From contig NC_085059.1 of the NCBI RefSeq assembly GCF_963662255.1, positions 2,776,501-2,840,500 of the forward strand: a DNA stretch of 64,000 bases, given 5' to 3'. Under the pieces are notes generated by a model. That model ran no database searches and had not been told where the DNA came from. It saw nothing but the letters and a program-made list of their open reading frames with translations. Positions 11,157 to 23,589 of this stretch are shown here, in pieces. This DNA comes from Cinclus cinclus. Lineage: Eukaryota > Chordata > Aves > Passeriformes > Cinclidae. The translations under genes were made by a program, and so were the position numbers. Each line of letters starts with the position of its first letter. Positions within the stretch are counted from its first letter, which is position 1.

Positions 11157-11490
11157 GGTGGCTCCATGGCCACCGCAGCTCCATGGCCACCACAGCTCCA
11201 TGGCCACCACAGGTCCATGGCCACTGCAGCTCCATGGCCACCACAGCTCCATGGCCACCACAGGTCCATGGCCACCGCAGCTCCATGGCCACCACAGGTC
11301 CATGGCCACCACAGCTCCATGGCCACCACAGGTCCATGGCCACCACAGGTCCATGGCCACTCCAGATCCATGGCCACCACTGGTTCCTGGCCACCACAGA
11401 TCTGTGTCCACCATGGGTTCCTGTCCACTACAGGTCCAAGGCCACCACAGGTCTGTGTCCACCACAGATCCATGGCCACCATCAATTCCT
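11157..11490. repeat. 17-bp minisatellite rich in CCATGG
   Basis: About 19 units of CATGGCCACCACAGCTC, with G or T variants in the second half (AGGTC). The first two thirds are very regular. After about 11370 the units diverge (TCTGTGTCCACC variants). Each perfect unit contains CCATGG, hence a dense ladder of ATG codons. Because 17 is not a multiple of 3, all frames read the same 17-residue peptide, so the overlapping 100-190-codon frames on both strands are artefacts. Confidence 0.96.
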
Positions 11491-14405
11491 GTCCTTCAGG
11501 GAATATTGTCACAGCACAACCTCAATATGATTTTCCTGCAGATTTTCTGTCTATTTCAGAGCAACAGTTGGGGTTAATGATGTGCATAATTTACATTATT
11601 ATGCCTTTTATTTATTTTTATCATTAAAAATTGCCTGCTTTCCTGATTCTGTTCATGATGATGCTCTGGGAACACAATGTACTGGCAGGAGAACAACAAC
11701 AGAGCCCTGCAGGGTCACCCTGGAATCCAGAGCCAGCAGTCCCAGGCTCCAGACACTCCCAGGAGCACCGTGGCAGCTCCTGGGACATCGTGGGTGGCTC
11801 CCCACCACAACCCTCAAAACTTTATAAACATGCCCTGATTATTTTCCAGCTCAAAATATTCCTTACCATCCCAGTCTTGCTGGTTCAGCCCCTTTTCCAA
11901 CACATTGATCACCAAACAAAACCTTTTTTCATCTACCAGGCCCTGATTTTGTTGCTCTGCCCAAACACAATCCCTGCTTGGGTTTGGATACCTGTGGGGA
12001 AAGGCCCTGCTGAAAACATTTAGGGACTGGCAGGAAAATGATCAGAATGATTGGGGTGATTAATTTGGAGTTGTCAAAGACACTTTTAAAAGATGTCCTA
12101 AGTGTGTTCCAAAAAGCCACGCTGATCACAAAAGCAATGAAGAAATGCACCTTGATGAGATAAGAGGTGAAAGAAGCTATAAAACCAAATAAAGCAACCT
12201 ATATAAGAAATGGGATAAGAGCAAGCTGACAGCAACAATCACTGGGCAGAAAAGAAGGGATGCAAACAGGGCCTGACAAGAATCTGAGCTGGGAAAAGAG
12301 CCTCAGTGGAGATGGAGAGGTGGTTTCCCAACCCAGTGTTTGGATTCCCAGGTGTCCTGGTAATTCCTGAGAGGAGGGAGCACGGCAGGGCCGCTCCAGA
12401 GGGTCATTGGTGGTTTTAAATGGAGAATTCCTGTTTTGGACAGTACTGAACTGGTTGTGGAATACTCCTGCCTCCTGTCAGACAGGGATTTTTAAAATAA
12501 ATCTGAAATCCAAAGCATGGAAACCAAACTCTTCATCTGGGAACATTCCTGATCCATTTGGTTTAGCTCTGCTATTTGTTCCCAAGGACATGGAAAATTA
12601 CCTTGTGGTGTTCTCCTGCCATCCAGAGCACTGACTTCCATGGCAGGACCTAAACCTGCTGTTTTCAGGAACAAATCCAGCATTTCCCAGGGCAGGAAAC
12701 ATGCTGGGAACATGCAAGACCATGGTGGATGCTGAAAATTCCCTTCTCCAGGTGCCTGGGAGCTTTGGCTGCACCTGCACAACCAGCCAGGGACTACGGA
12801 AGAGAGATGGGAGAAATTCCTGCTGTCCCCAGGGGTCTGTCCATAAAGTGGGGTTTTCCTGCTTGTTTTAAAGAGTTTTACTCTGTCTGGGGTTTGGATC
12901 CAGGTTTCTCCAGCCTGGAAAAGGCTTGGGTGAGGGTTCAGAGTCTCCTGTTTCCAGCTCCTGGAGCGGGGGTTGGAAAGATCCCCCTCAAACAGCCAAA
13001 ATACTGGGAATTTCTGCTGGCACTGGCACAGAAACAAGGAAAATGTTGATTTCCACAGGGAAATACAAACACAGGAAACTTCCAGCTGCTCAAAACCCAA
13101 TCAAACCTGACCTCTGATGAACTGCAGGCTCTCAAACAGCCCCTACTCAATATTGGCACTGCAATCGTTCCCCTTGGAGGGCTGGAGGAGCAGCAAAGCC
13201 TGGAGGTGCCGGAGATGTTTCATTCCCAGGATTTCTGTGCCTGTTCCCAACTGCAAACCCCAAGACTGTGGATTTGGGGTTGTCAGAGCACCTGAACTTT
13301 GTCAAGTACAGAAAATCCAGAGTGAGACAGAAAGAAATGATCTTTCCCAGCAGGATGATCCTTTCCATCAGGTTGGTTTTCAATCTTGGAACTCCCTGAG
13401 GAAAAGCCTCCAGAAAAATCCCCCTTCCCTGCCACTGGAGCAGGGCAGATACCCCAGGGAATAAACACCGAGTTAGAAATAATGGGAAACCTTCGGGGAA
13501 AAAATAATCTGAGGTTGATGATAACCACGAAGGAAGAAATGGAAGCTTCTCTGCAGAATTCCTCACCTCCCAAGCAAAGGATTTCACCAGAGCTCAACCC
13601 TGTTCAGCACTACAAATATATCAACAATTTAACTACAAATATATCAACAATTTATTACCTTGTTCCCTGGATTACTCCAAGCTTTTTGGAGCCAGTCTAA
13701 AGCACAGGCAAATCCATTTAAAAATTGATTCCTTGTATTTCTTTATACCTGCCTCTAACTTGAGTCCCTTCTACAGCAAATTTACCTTTTGCTTTTCCTC
13801 TCCCCGGCAAGGTGTTACTGACATTTTTTTTTTGGGATTTATCCCTTGTCCTGTCCTTGAGTGCCCTGGAGCCTTGGGGTGGGAAATACAGCTGCAGCAC
13901 CTGGGAATGGAGGGGATAAAACTTCTCCACCCAGGAGTGCTGTCAGCAATTCCAGATTCTCCCTGGCTCCACCTGCACCCCAAACCCACGGGCTGTGAGG
14001 TGCTGTGGGTTACACTGGACTGAAATTTCTTCTGCCCAAATGTGAGCCTGGAGCAGAGCTCCTGTTGCCGTGGGGTTTATCCAGACCGGTGGCAGAAGCT
14101 GAACTTTCCCACCCCAATTCCACAACCTGACATCTGCTTCCTTTGGGTGCTTCAAATCCAGCAAGGGGTAGCACAGACAGAGGTGCTTCAGGGCTGGATC
14201 AGGCACTGCACTTTCCCCAAAAATCTGAAAGCAGCCCACAACAATCCCCACTGCCAAACACCTGGAAAATCACAGAATTTCATGTGGTTCCTGAGCAGCA
14301 GGAGCAGAGGGCACAGAGTTCCCAGATTAAAGCTCCTTCCTGCAGCCCTGGCTTTATCCTGGGGGTGTTTGATGTCCCGCTGGTCATTCCCACCATCCCA
14401 CACGG
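11491..14405. other. Noncoding sequence, no gene seen
   Basis: About 2.9 kb of unique sequence. The segment 12035-12260 is A-rich with TATATAAG near 12200 but no partner features that would make it a promoter. Frames up to 202 codons (minus, 12492-13100) have no recognisable domain. Two exact 23-bp copies lie at 13609-13654. Confidence 0.5.
13609..13654. repeat. Exact 23-bp tandem duplication
   Basis: Two adjacent identical units beginning ACTACAAATATATCAAC occupy 13609-13631 and 13632-13654. Identity of both copies implies a recent duplication. Confidence 0.95.
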
Positions 14406-14486
14406 TTCCATTCCATTCCATTCCATTCCATTCCATTCCATTCCATTCCATTCCATTCCATTCCATTCCATTCCATTCCATTCCAT
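14406..14486. repeat. (TTCCA)n pentanucleotide array
   Basis: Sixteen perfect copies of TTCCA. The unit is the same class as the GGAAT motif known from vertebrate satellites, but the array is short and solitary. The frames reading FHSIP or MEWNG over it are artefacts. Confidence 0.98.
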
Positions 14487-14889
14487 CCCACCCCATTCCT
14501 GTCAGGCCACTGTTGTTCAAGTCCCTGTGAACACAGGACAACAATGCCAAACCCCTCCAGCTCCAGGCTGTGATGCCAGCAGGGTCAATCCCTCCTCCAG
14601 CAGAGCAGGGACCTTCCAGGCCAGCTCACTGCACAATTAGGCTGAGATTAAGCAAAGCCTAAATAATTTCTGGGAGCTGGACTCCAGCTGATCACAGTGG
14701 AGGGTGCCACAGGAAGGTCCAGGACTGCAAAATGTTCCTTCCCACCCAAATAAGATCCTAACAAAGCAAATCCTGACAGCAATTTCTCATCCCTCACTTG
14801 GAGCAAAACATTCCCAGTCTGGTCAAGGACTGATGGAAGAAGGGCATGCTTGGAAAAGAGATCCCACCTGGATTCCTGCTTCTTGCTCT
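14487..14889. other. Noncoding sequence, no gene seen
   Basis: Unique sequence between the pentanucleotide array and a CR1 copy. Nothing is recognised. Confidence 0.5.
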
Positions 14890-15366
14890 GAAGGTCCCAG
14901 CACAGGAGGGACCTGGAGCTGCTGGAGCAAATCTAGAGAAGCCACGAGATGCTCCAGTGATGGAGCCCCTCTGCTCTGGAGCCAGGCTGGGAGAGCTGGG
15001 GGTGCTCACCTGGAGAGGAGAAGGCTCCAGAGAGAGCTCAGAGCCCCTTCCAGTGCCTAAAGGGGCTCCAGGAGAGCTGGAGAGTAACTGGGGACAAGGG
15101 ATGGAGGGACAGCACACAGGGAATGGCTTCCACGGCCAGAGGGCAGGGTTAGGTGGGATATTGGGATGAAATTCCTCCCTGTGAGGGTGGTGATGCCCTG
15201 GCACAGGGTGCCCAGAGCAGCTGTGGCTGCCCCTGGATCCCTGGCAGTGCCCAAGGCCAGGTTGGAGCAGCCTGGGACAGTGGCAGGTGTCCCTGCCGTG
15301 GCAGGGGTTGGAATTCCATGATTTTTATGGTCCCCTCCAACCCAAACCATTCTGGGGTTCCATGAA
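14890..15366 (+). mobile_element. CR1 LINE 3' portion
   Basis: Landmarks in order are CCCAGCACAGGAGGGACCTG, GGCTGGGAGAGCTGGGGGTG, CAGAGCCCCTTCCAGTGCC, GGGATATTGGGATGAAATTC, CCCAGAGCAGCTGTGGCTGC, and the 3' end CCAACCCAAACCATTCTGGG. About 475 bp remain. It closely matches the plus-strand copy at 54970-55364 and is probably of the same subfamily. Confidence 0.95.
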
Positions 15367-16044
15367 GGCTCGAGGGAGTTATTCCTTAAAAACAGTGGTT
15401 TTGAACCCAAATCCTGTGGATTTCCCTTTGGACTCCCTCTGGTTTCACAGGCAGAGGCAGAATCATCATTTCCCTGATTCAATATCAAATCACTTGTAAG
15501 GCCTCAAGATTTATAATAAAATTAAGGGCACTTAATTAAGGACCCTGCAACTTTATTTTACTGATATTCTGCTGGAGCTGTGTTTTTTTTTTTTCACTCA
15601 GAGCAAACCCCTGAACGTCCCAAATCACCCTTAATCCCACAAATCCTGCATGAAACCTTCCACCTGCTGAGAGCCAACAAATTAAACAGCTCCAAACTTT
15701 TCCTGGAATAACAAGGACAATCAACTTCAGCAGCAGAGAGAAAGCCCAGGAATCACAAGATGCTTTTGGAGACAATTTTTATTCCCCAGCTTATAAGAAA
15801 ATATGTTTGATGCCAAGGGGAAAAAGGAGGGGGGTTTATAGGATAGGACCAGCCTAAGTTAAAGAGGGGAGGAGGGAGGAGAAGCTTTAGGGGACAGTGG
15901 CACTTCCAGCTGGGGTGACAAACCCCAACCCCATTTTTCACCCTCTTATCACCACCTCAACACCAACTTTATTCTTGTAAAATATTTAATGGTTTCCCTC
16001 CACAAATTTCCAAAAAACTTGGCTGATCTTGCAGGTGAAAACTG
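15367..16044. other. Noncoding sequence, no gene seen
   Basis: Unique AT-rich sequence with a short T run near 15587. No gene or named repeat is recognised. Confidence 0.5.
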
Positions 16045-16115
16045 GTTTAAAAATTAATTGCAAGCTTTTAAAAATTAATAATTATTTCGCTTAATTAAGC
16101 TTGCAGCCTCACAGT
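16045..16115. promoter_or_regulatory. AT-rich block with 9-bp inverted repeat
   Basis: TGCAAGCTT at 16059-16067 is exactly inverted as AAGCTTGCA at 16097-16105, with a 29-bp AT-rich spacer. Each arm is flanked by TTAATT, a homeodomain-type core. The layout fits paired binding sites or a small stem. Function is inferred. Confidence 0.3.
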
Positions 16116-16931
16116 TTTTTTTTTAAGCTGCGAACAATTTGGGAGCTGCTGCCATTGGGGTGGAAAATGCTGGGGGATGAGAGCTGGAAATCTGTTCCCT
16201 CCATTGTTTCCCAGAGCAGATTTCTGGGCTCTTCTGCATCATCTGCATCATTATTGATGGCATTCCTGCCCCTATCAAAACCTGGATCTATAACATGGCA
16301 ATGTTGCTGGAATTTCTTTTGTACCAGCCTAATCTAAAATATTTTCGTGTTGTCCATAACACATTTGGATATGGATTTTTTTAAATTGATACTTCTACTT
16401 CTCACATCCATTGTTCTTTATTTCCCAGTGTCTAATTTTTAATCATAGCCATTATCTTCCTCCCTTTCCTGATTTGTTACTTATTATCTGTAGGCCGGCT
16501 CGTTCCTCTGGCTTCTTTTTTAATATATATGTATATCTATTTTTTTTTTGTTTACCAGGATGTGTTGTGATCTTTCCTTTGTGATCACCATAAATAATCC
16601 TGTCAAGAAGGAAGGGAAACAAAAGCCATTTATTTCAGGCAGAATCTGAGAAATTTCTGCTTTCCAGTGAAGCAGTGGAGAGAGCTTCAAAAATTGCTGT
16701 GTGTGCGCGGGTGGCCCTGCAGATTTTGCCTAATTCCTGAATCCAAACAGGATTTTTAATTTTTGGGATCTCTGTGGCACATGGCAAGAGCTGCTCTGTG
16801 ACCTGGCTGGGTCTCAGCCCCCAAAATCCCCTCAATTTCCTCCATCATGATTTGCAGTGGTTAGAAATCCATAAATCTGAATTAAAATTGCCCTGCAGAG
16901 GTGGATGCATGACAGGACTGCACATCTTCAA
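16116..16931. other. Noncoding sequence, no gene seen
   Basis: AT-rich sequence with a TATATATGTATAT patch near 16523. It may hold very old LINE sequence around 16370-16560, but I could not confirm any landmark. Confidence 0.4.
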
Positions 16932-16990
16932 TGGCTTTAAGATGGAAAAAGAGAAACTCAGATGGGATATTGGGAAGGAATTCCTCCCAA
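16932..16990 (+). mobile_element. CR1 LINE fragment
   Basis: Only about 60 bp is left: GAAACTCAGATGGGATATTG, then GGGAAGGAATTCCTCCC. This matches the CR1 segment just upstream of the usual 3' end. The tail is missing and is replaced by A-rich sequence. Confidence 0.7.
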
Positions 16991-17310
16991 TATCCAAAAA
17001 AACCCCAAAATAATAATACACACAAAACCAACATAAAAGCACCAAAATCAAACAAACAAAAAAATCAAGTCGTTCCCCCCCCCCAAAAAAAGTTGTAAAC
17101 TACAATTTCTCATTTTTTAAGCTATAAAAAAGAAACTCCTGTTTCCTTATAACACATACAAATATTATAAAATAAATGTTACTGTTCTAACTATAAATAA
17201 CTATAAACAAAACCATTAGTATTAAAATAAGCAAATATTAAAATAACAATAATCCCCTAAGTTTAAATAGTAAAAATCCAAAAACAAACAAAACAAAACA
17301 AGGGGTGGCA
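16991..17310. repeat. A-rich and AT-rich low-complexity tract
   Basis: Sequence is dominated by A runs and CAAA or ATAA words, with a C10 run near 17077. It directly abuts the broken CR1 fragment. No coding potential. Confidence 0.8.
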
Positions 17311-18921
17311 TCTGGGAATAGTTGTGATATTTTGTGTACCCCAGGCAGAGCTTTTCCTTGGAATTGAGTGCTCAGTGCTGCTCCTGCCTGCCCCTTGCTT
17401 TGCTTACACAGGTTTTCAAATAATGACTTCTCATGAAATAAATTTTAATGGAGAAAAGGAATTATTTTCGGGTCTGGGCTGCTCCCGGGTGCTGATTCCC
17501 CATTCCCAGCACCTCATTGGCATCTCAGCATTTCCATTGCAATGCGAGGCATTCACAACTTCATGTATTTCCCTTTTCATGCAGAAAATCTGCCTATTTC
17601 TACTCAGCACAGGAGGAACTTTCGCTGGGTTGTTTAACCTTGAACAAATGCTGCTTTAACCATTTTCAGGACAGCAGAATGACAAATTCTGCCTCTGCCT
17701 TTCTGCACTGCTGCTCCGTGCTTTAAACCTCAACGTGGCAGAATTGAAAGCAAAATACAAAATGTGTTTATTTATTTTTTTTTCCCCGTCGGTGCTGCAG
17801 TGGAGATGTGCTTTGAGTCCTGCTGGGGTTTAGAATTTTTCTTTGAAGCTGTGGCCTGTTGTTTGCTTTCCCTGGCTGTTTTTGATGGCCTCCTGCTCCA
17901 CTCAGGATCCCATGGAAGTGTGATCCCAGAGATGCCTCCTTGGGTGCAGCTCTTGGCCTGCAGCTCTCCTGGAGCATGAGGTGAATTTTAAATCATTTTC
18001 CTCCAAGGCTGTTGCAGAATTTAAACCATGAGCTTGATTCTCCCCTCACAGTGGTGGAAGGTGAGATGTCCAGTGGGGAATGCTCTTGGAAAAGCAGCTG
18101 AATTTCTGCTCCATGAGGAAAATCCTGATTTTTCCACCTCGAATTGAGGCAGGCTCTCAGTTTCCAGTTAGGATTAAATAAACACAAACCTGTGCACGAG
18201 ACCCGTCCTCATCCTCAAGGGACAGCTTGGCCCAGCCCAGCCCATTCCAGGAGATTCCTGAAGAATTCCCAGATGAAACTTCCAAACAAGAAGGAGAATT
18301 AAGGGAAGCAAACCTGGCCAAGGTGTCCCAGACCCCCTCTCTGCATCCCCTTGGAAATTTTGGTTATCCTGCAGCCCACGTGGTCCTGACCTGATCCTTG
18401 GGGGAAGAATTTTGGTGGCACAAAATCCGAACAAAGCAGGTTCATCCTGTCCTGATCTGTGTGATATCCCAGTTTCTGGGCTGCAGGAAATGTGAATTAT
18501 CTCCCCTGTGCTGCCCCTGCCCATCACTCACACTTTGCTCAGAGTCAGGAGTCTGAGACATTCCTCAACCCTTATCTTTCCCACTTCTCTCTCCATCTTT
18601 TCTCCTTCCTAGCGTTTTTTTTCTTTTTTTCCTATCTTTTTTTTTTTTTCTCCTCCTCAGTGGAGGGAACAGATCTGCGAACAGTAGTTAAGGAACAGGT
18701 GAAATATTGATCTGTGCAATGACAAATTGATCTCTTCTGTTTTGTTTAACATTTTTTCCCCTGAAAAATTTCCACACTCAATTTACTTTTAAGTTATCAC
18801 AGATCACTGATGTGATTTTTTTCTTTCCTTAACTGTACCTGCAATGTGGGCATGGAAGGAAAAAGTCACATTTCCTGAGCATTTAGAGCTTGGTTAAGGC
18901 TTCTGACTGGTTCAGCTCAAA
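17311..18921. other. Noncoding sequence, no gene seen
   Basis: About 1.6 kb with T-rich and pyrimidine-rich sequence at 18600-18655. No gene or named element is recognised. Frames are short and random-looking. Confidence 0.5.
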
Positions 18922-19272
18922 TCCCAGAATCCCAGGATGGTTTGGGTTGGAAAGGACCTAAAAGATTATTTAATTCCACCAATTCTGGGACATCTTCCAC
19001 CACCCCAGATTGCTCCAAGCCCTGTCCAACCTGGACTCCAGGGGCAGCCACAGCTTCTGGGAAATCCATTCCAGGGCCTGCCCACCCTCCCAGGGAACAA
19101 TTCCTTCCCAAAATCCCATCTAAATTTCCCCTCTTTCAGTTTTAACCCCTTCTCCTGGCACTCCAGTTCCTGACACAAATCCTTCCCCAGTTTCCCTTTA
19201 ACCCATGCGGACCCTGTAAGGGCTCTGAGGTCTCCACATTCCCTTCTCTTCTCCAGGCTGGACAATCCCAGC
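18922..19272 (-). mobile_element. CR1 LINE 3' portion
   Basis: Reads in reverse from the 3' tail: CCCAGAATCCCAGGATGG, GTTTGGGTTGGAAAGGACC, GGGGCAGCCACAGCTTCTGG, CCCTCTTTCAGTTTTAACCC, CCCTTCTCTTCTCCAGGCTG. More decayed than the copies at 36763 and 58202, so probably older. About 350 bp remain. Confidence 0.93.
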
Positions 19273-21621
19273 TCTTCCTACAGGACTATTCCACCCTCCC
19301 GTGGGATTTTGCACATTTTGCTCCTGTTGGGTCCTCCTGCCATGGTTTTGCACCAGGAACTTGGAATATTGAATAATAATCAGCAGCAGCTTCAAGGTTT
19401 GAGTGTTTCCCTTTCCTGCTCCTGGTGTGGAGGTGCTGCTCCACCACAAGTCCCTGGGTGCCTCTCTTTGCACTTTTGTTCTTCTGATTTATTCCTGGAT
19501 TGTGTTTCTTGCACAGGTATGAGACGGAATTTTCTAGAATGTTAAAACTAGAATTTTCTCTCTAACATTACAGTTTTACACTGCACTCTTTACTTCTTTC
19601 AGAAACTCTGATGAGGACTTTCCCAAAGCTTTTCCCACATGCTCTGGAAGCTCACGGGCTGCAAGAACTCTTCCCCACTAGTCTATATTTATTCCTGTGC
19701 TTCCTGAGCTCTCTGTTATATTTTCCTGAGTGTTTAATCCACGGGCTAGGCCATCCCTGGATTGCTGCTGGAAGCATCCCTGCATTTCCCTGGAACCACC
19801 TTATTTTTACTTATTTTTGTTTTATTTTATTCCTTGTTCACCACCACTAAATGGCTCTTTCCTGTTCCACATCCTTTGGGCTCTAGGGTGAATTCCAGCT
19901 GCTGCTTGGAATATTTTTAATTTCCCCATTTTGCTCCCTCATCTCCTCAAAGACAGCTGATTTTAGGATGGATCCTCCACTGTGGGGGCTCCACAGCTGC
20001 TAAGGGGTTTGGCAAAAAGGGTTTATTATTAGATATATTTTTGTATTTATTAAGGTTTATTATTAGATTTTTACACCTCCTCAAAAAAAAAGGGTTTGTC
20101 TCTGCTGTCACAGCTTTGTCTTCTCACACTCCTTTTGTCATTTTTCTCCTTTGAACATGACTTCCACTTTTTGAAGGATACTGTTTTACCTCTGACAGCC
20201 TCCTTTGGTCTGCTCTTTAATGAGAACTGCTAATTTTTTGCCCTTTTAAGGTCTCTTTTGATAATTGTATAGGTTTGCTCTCATCCTCTAATAGAAGATC
20301 TTTAAACAATGTCTGTGTCCCCTGGAAAAATGTCACCCTTTCGGTGGCTGCTTTTAATTTCTTTTTAACAAGCCTCTCCCCTTTTATGTAGAGAGCCTTT
20401 TTGAAATGAAGTTGTGATGAACTTTTGCTGGTTTATTTTTAAATTCCTACAATGTTACGAGTTTAAGTACATCGAGGCACTTTTACAGAGCAGCCCTTCA
20501 ATAACAGCATTTCAAATGCTCAGGATTAAATATGGCACTGCTTCCCCTGGCTGTCCCAAGGAGGAATTCTCTCCTGTGTTGTCTCTGGTTTTTTCCATGG
20601 AGTTTTTGGAATTCTCCCCAGTTTTGCACCCCCTGGGCCCCAGATTCTTGATGATTTTTATGGCTAAGTGTTACCTGGTCAGGTGGGTGCTGATGTAACC
20701 TCAACTTTTTGCTTTGGTTTTGAATTTAAACTCACAGAGTGGGTTATTTTCTAATATAAATTATTCTTTAATTGTTCATTGCTCTAATTAATACCCAGTT
20801 CTCTCCTGCATTTGCTCCTTTGCTGCTTTCTGTCCTGGTTCTCATGGGTTGAGGTCTTGTCCCTCTGATTTCCACAGAAAACCCAAAAGCTGGGATAAAA
20901 CCTCAAAAGGGTCATCCAGGATATCCCTTTCCCTGGACAGCTTCCCACTCCAGCTGGGATTTCTGCTCCTGAAAATGAGCTCTACCTGGATTTTTATGTG
21001 GTCCCAAATAAACCAACATGAGAAAACAACACCAAACAACTCATTTCAGCAATGAAAAGTTTATACTGACAATTACAAAGAGTAAAGAGAGCTCCCAACC
21101 TTCCTCACTGCACCTCCAAGGATTATTCCACATTTTCCCCCGGGGGAGCCAGGAATGTGTGACCACACAGAGGAAGGTGGTGACAACCCAAGCACCTTCC
21201 CCTCTGCCATGTTTTAGGCTGAGAGCAGGGTTGTTCCCATCATTTCCTCATCTCCCATCATTTTCCAGGTTTTTATTATGGCTGAAAACTGCCAGGAAAC
21301 CTTAACAAGGCAGGAGAGGAGGAAAGGGAAACCCAGGAGCAGCCACCTTGCCTGGCTGGCTCTGCCTGAAAACCTTTGGAAAGTGATTCTGCTCTCCTTA
21401 AAGACAGTGGGAAAAGCCTTGTCCATGGGGAAAAAAAAAAAAAAAAGTGTCCCGAGGTTTGAGGTCTGAAAGAAAGGCAGGGCTGGCTTTGCTTCTGTCC
21501 CAGGATTCTCCCATTTCTACTTTGTTCTTTATAATCTGTTGGAAACTGGTAGCAAGTCACTGCCCCATTTCTAAAACACCCCAAATCCTCATCATCACTC
21601 CTAAATCAGGGGAGGTCTCTG
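19273..21621. other. AT-rich noncoding sequence, possible very old LINE
   Basis: About 2.3 kb, pyrimidine-rich and T-rich on the plus strand between 19550 and 20420. Its style resembles a reversed, decayed LINE body, but I could not place a conserved motif. Two copies of GGTTTATTATTAGAT occur at 20020-20034 and 20054-20068. No gene is seen. Confidence 0.35.
21426..21445. repeat. Short poly-A tract
   Basis: A run of about 18 A with no element attached on either side. Confidence 0.85.
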
Positions 21622-21743
21622 CTTGCCCAGAGCAGCTGTGGCTGCCCCTGGATCCCTGGAAGTGTCCAAGGCCAGGCTGGAGCACCCTGAGGTAGTGGAA
21701 GGTGTGGAATGGGATGAACATTAATCCACCTGTGATTCCGTGA
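21622..21743 (+). mobile_element. CR1 LINE 3' end fragment
   Basis: CCCAGAGCAGCTGTGGCTGC, CCAAGGCCAGGCTGGAGCAC and GTAGTGGAAGGTGTGG are present. The last 50 bp are rearranged, and the tail ends in GTGATTCCGTGAT, a decayed 8-bp CR1 tail repeat. Confidence 0.9.
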
Positions 21744-22039
21744 TACAAAACCCAGCAAGTTTCAGTCCAGGTGAGTGCAGACAACATTTCCCACCATTTC
21801 CCTTTTCCCTGTTAAACCCCCAGCCTGTTTATTCATTCACAGCTGTCACAGCTTCATTTCCCCCCCCCAGTTCTTGCCTCAAGCTTCTCCTCTCCTGCCC
21901 CATCTCTGGAGCTGCTGGGGTCACTGGGCAGCCACAGCCACATCTCCACTTGTCTCTGCTCCATCCCCTCCTGGAGGCTCCCGAGGATTCTGTTTGCACT
22001 GCACAGGCTCAGACCCTGGGCTTTAGGGATAAACCAGAT
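21744..22039. other. Noncoding sequence, no gene seen
   Basis: Unique sequence with a C9 run near 21861. Nothing recognised. Confidence 0.45.
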
Positions 22040-22165
22040 TTTCTTCTGATTAAAGACTTCTGTAAGATTAAAGATACACAGCCGGGGCCCAAGTCAAAGC
22101 TGCAAAACAAAGATCACCCTGCAACTTCGCACTTGGCAGTTTGATTCTTTTTCTTTCGCTCTGTT
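22040..22165. promoter_or_regulatory. Candidate conserved block with TCF-type motif
   Basis: AACAAAGATCA at 22106-22116 fits the TCF/LEF consensus (WWCAAAG). It lies in a short repeat-free block that includes CpG words and GCACTTGGCAG. Only the motif match is directly visible. Confidence 0.25.
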
Positions 22166-23589
22166 CTCCTGCATTTTTAAACACAGAATTTGGGAATGGC
22201 AATCATCTGCCACAGAGCAGCACAGTGCCCAGCTCAGGAGCAGGGCTCGATGTGGAGAGCCAGAGTGGAGTCAGAACAATTCCCAGGGTTTTGGCACAGC
22301 CAGTCCAGCTCTGCTGGATTCTCTCCCACTCCCTACACAGCCCCAGGCTCCTGCTTCAGTCTGGCTTTGTTCTGCGCTGCTCCACTTCTTTCCCTGCCAG
22401 CAGTCGTCTCCATCCCACTCAGACAAACCTCTCTCCATCACTCCCCACATCCTCTCCCTCAGCCTGGATGAAGCAGAGGTGCCTCCATCTCACCCAGCAG
22501 GATTTCACCCCCGTCCCAGGGGCAGAACAGGCTCTTCTCATACCCCTGAACCAGGAGCACAGCGGGGCTGGTGGGACAGAGGGCAGGGGACACATCCACC
22601 ACCCCCAGGGTAGGCACAGAGCGGTGCCTGTGGGAGCCAGGACATCTCTGCAGTGCCAGGGACACAGCCTGCACACAGCTGAACTGGATCAGGATCCACC
22701 ACTGGAGCAGGCAAACTCTGCCTCCTCCTCCCCCCATCTCACCTGTGCCCACTGAGTGTGACCTGGGTCATAATCCCAAAAAACATTTTCCAGCACAAAA
22801 TCACCATAAATCTTCTGCAGTGCCCGGTTTCTGTTTCTGTCACCAAACACACCCAGCCAGCCCTCGGCACAAGGGTCCTGCCACACCCTGGGATGGTTGG
22901 AGGATCCCCCTTTGTCGGGGATGCTCAGGGACATCCAGGAGCCACCTGAGCCACATCAGTCTGTGCTGAGCTGGAAAAGGACAAGCGTGGGGCAGTCCTG
23001 CTGGTCCAGCAGCTGCTCTGGGACCTGGATCCCAACTCGTGGGAGCTCCTGGTGGCTTTGTATCACTATGGATTGTCCTGTCCTGCTGCCACCAAGCTCA
23101 TCAGCTGCTCCCATAGCCCTGAGAAAATCCACCCCATTTCCTCTGTTGCAGGAGCGTTCCCAAAAGGCTTTTAGAGCAAAAAGGGCCCGTTTTGTTTGAC
23201 TCTGTGTTAGGTTACTTCCTCTCCTTCTGGAACAAAGATAGCTCAAAGCGACAGTCAAACAGAGAGGAAATAAAGAGAGTTATGAGGAGAAATAAAAAAG
23301 GGTTTATGATCACTTTTCCCACCCACCATGTCCTCCCAGCCTAGCTTCCAGCTGCCGATAACTCACTGAGCATTTCCAGCATCAGCCCAGGGCTGCTCAT
23401 CCTTCCATCCCCCTGCTCTGCTCAGCTTTTCCTGCACCTGAAGCCTGCTCCAGGTCTGGGTTTCCTCCTCCCCAGGGAAGGAGCTGGCTCCCTTCAGAGG
23501 CATCTCCTGATTCCAACACTTTTATTGGAGAGACCTGCCACACACACACAGAGAGCACCCGCAGATCAAACAGATGCTGTCTGTCACAG
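22166..23589. other. Noncoding sequence, no gene seen
   Basis: The plus-strand frame at 22141-22755 (204 codons) is rich in Ser, Pro and His and shows no domain. No exon is supported by splice context. CACACACACA near 23541 is short. Confidence 0.45.

Noticed and set aside
12180..12230. Promoter at TATATAAG
   Set aside because: No CpG-rich or initiator context and no downstream exon. AT-rich chance match.
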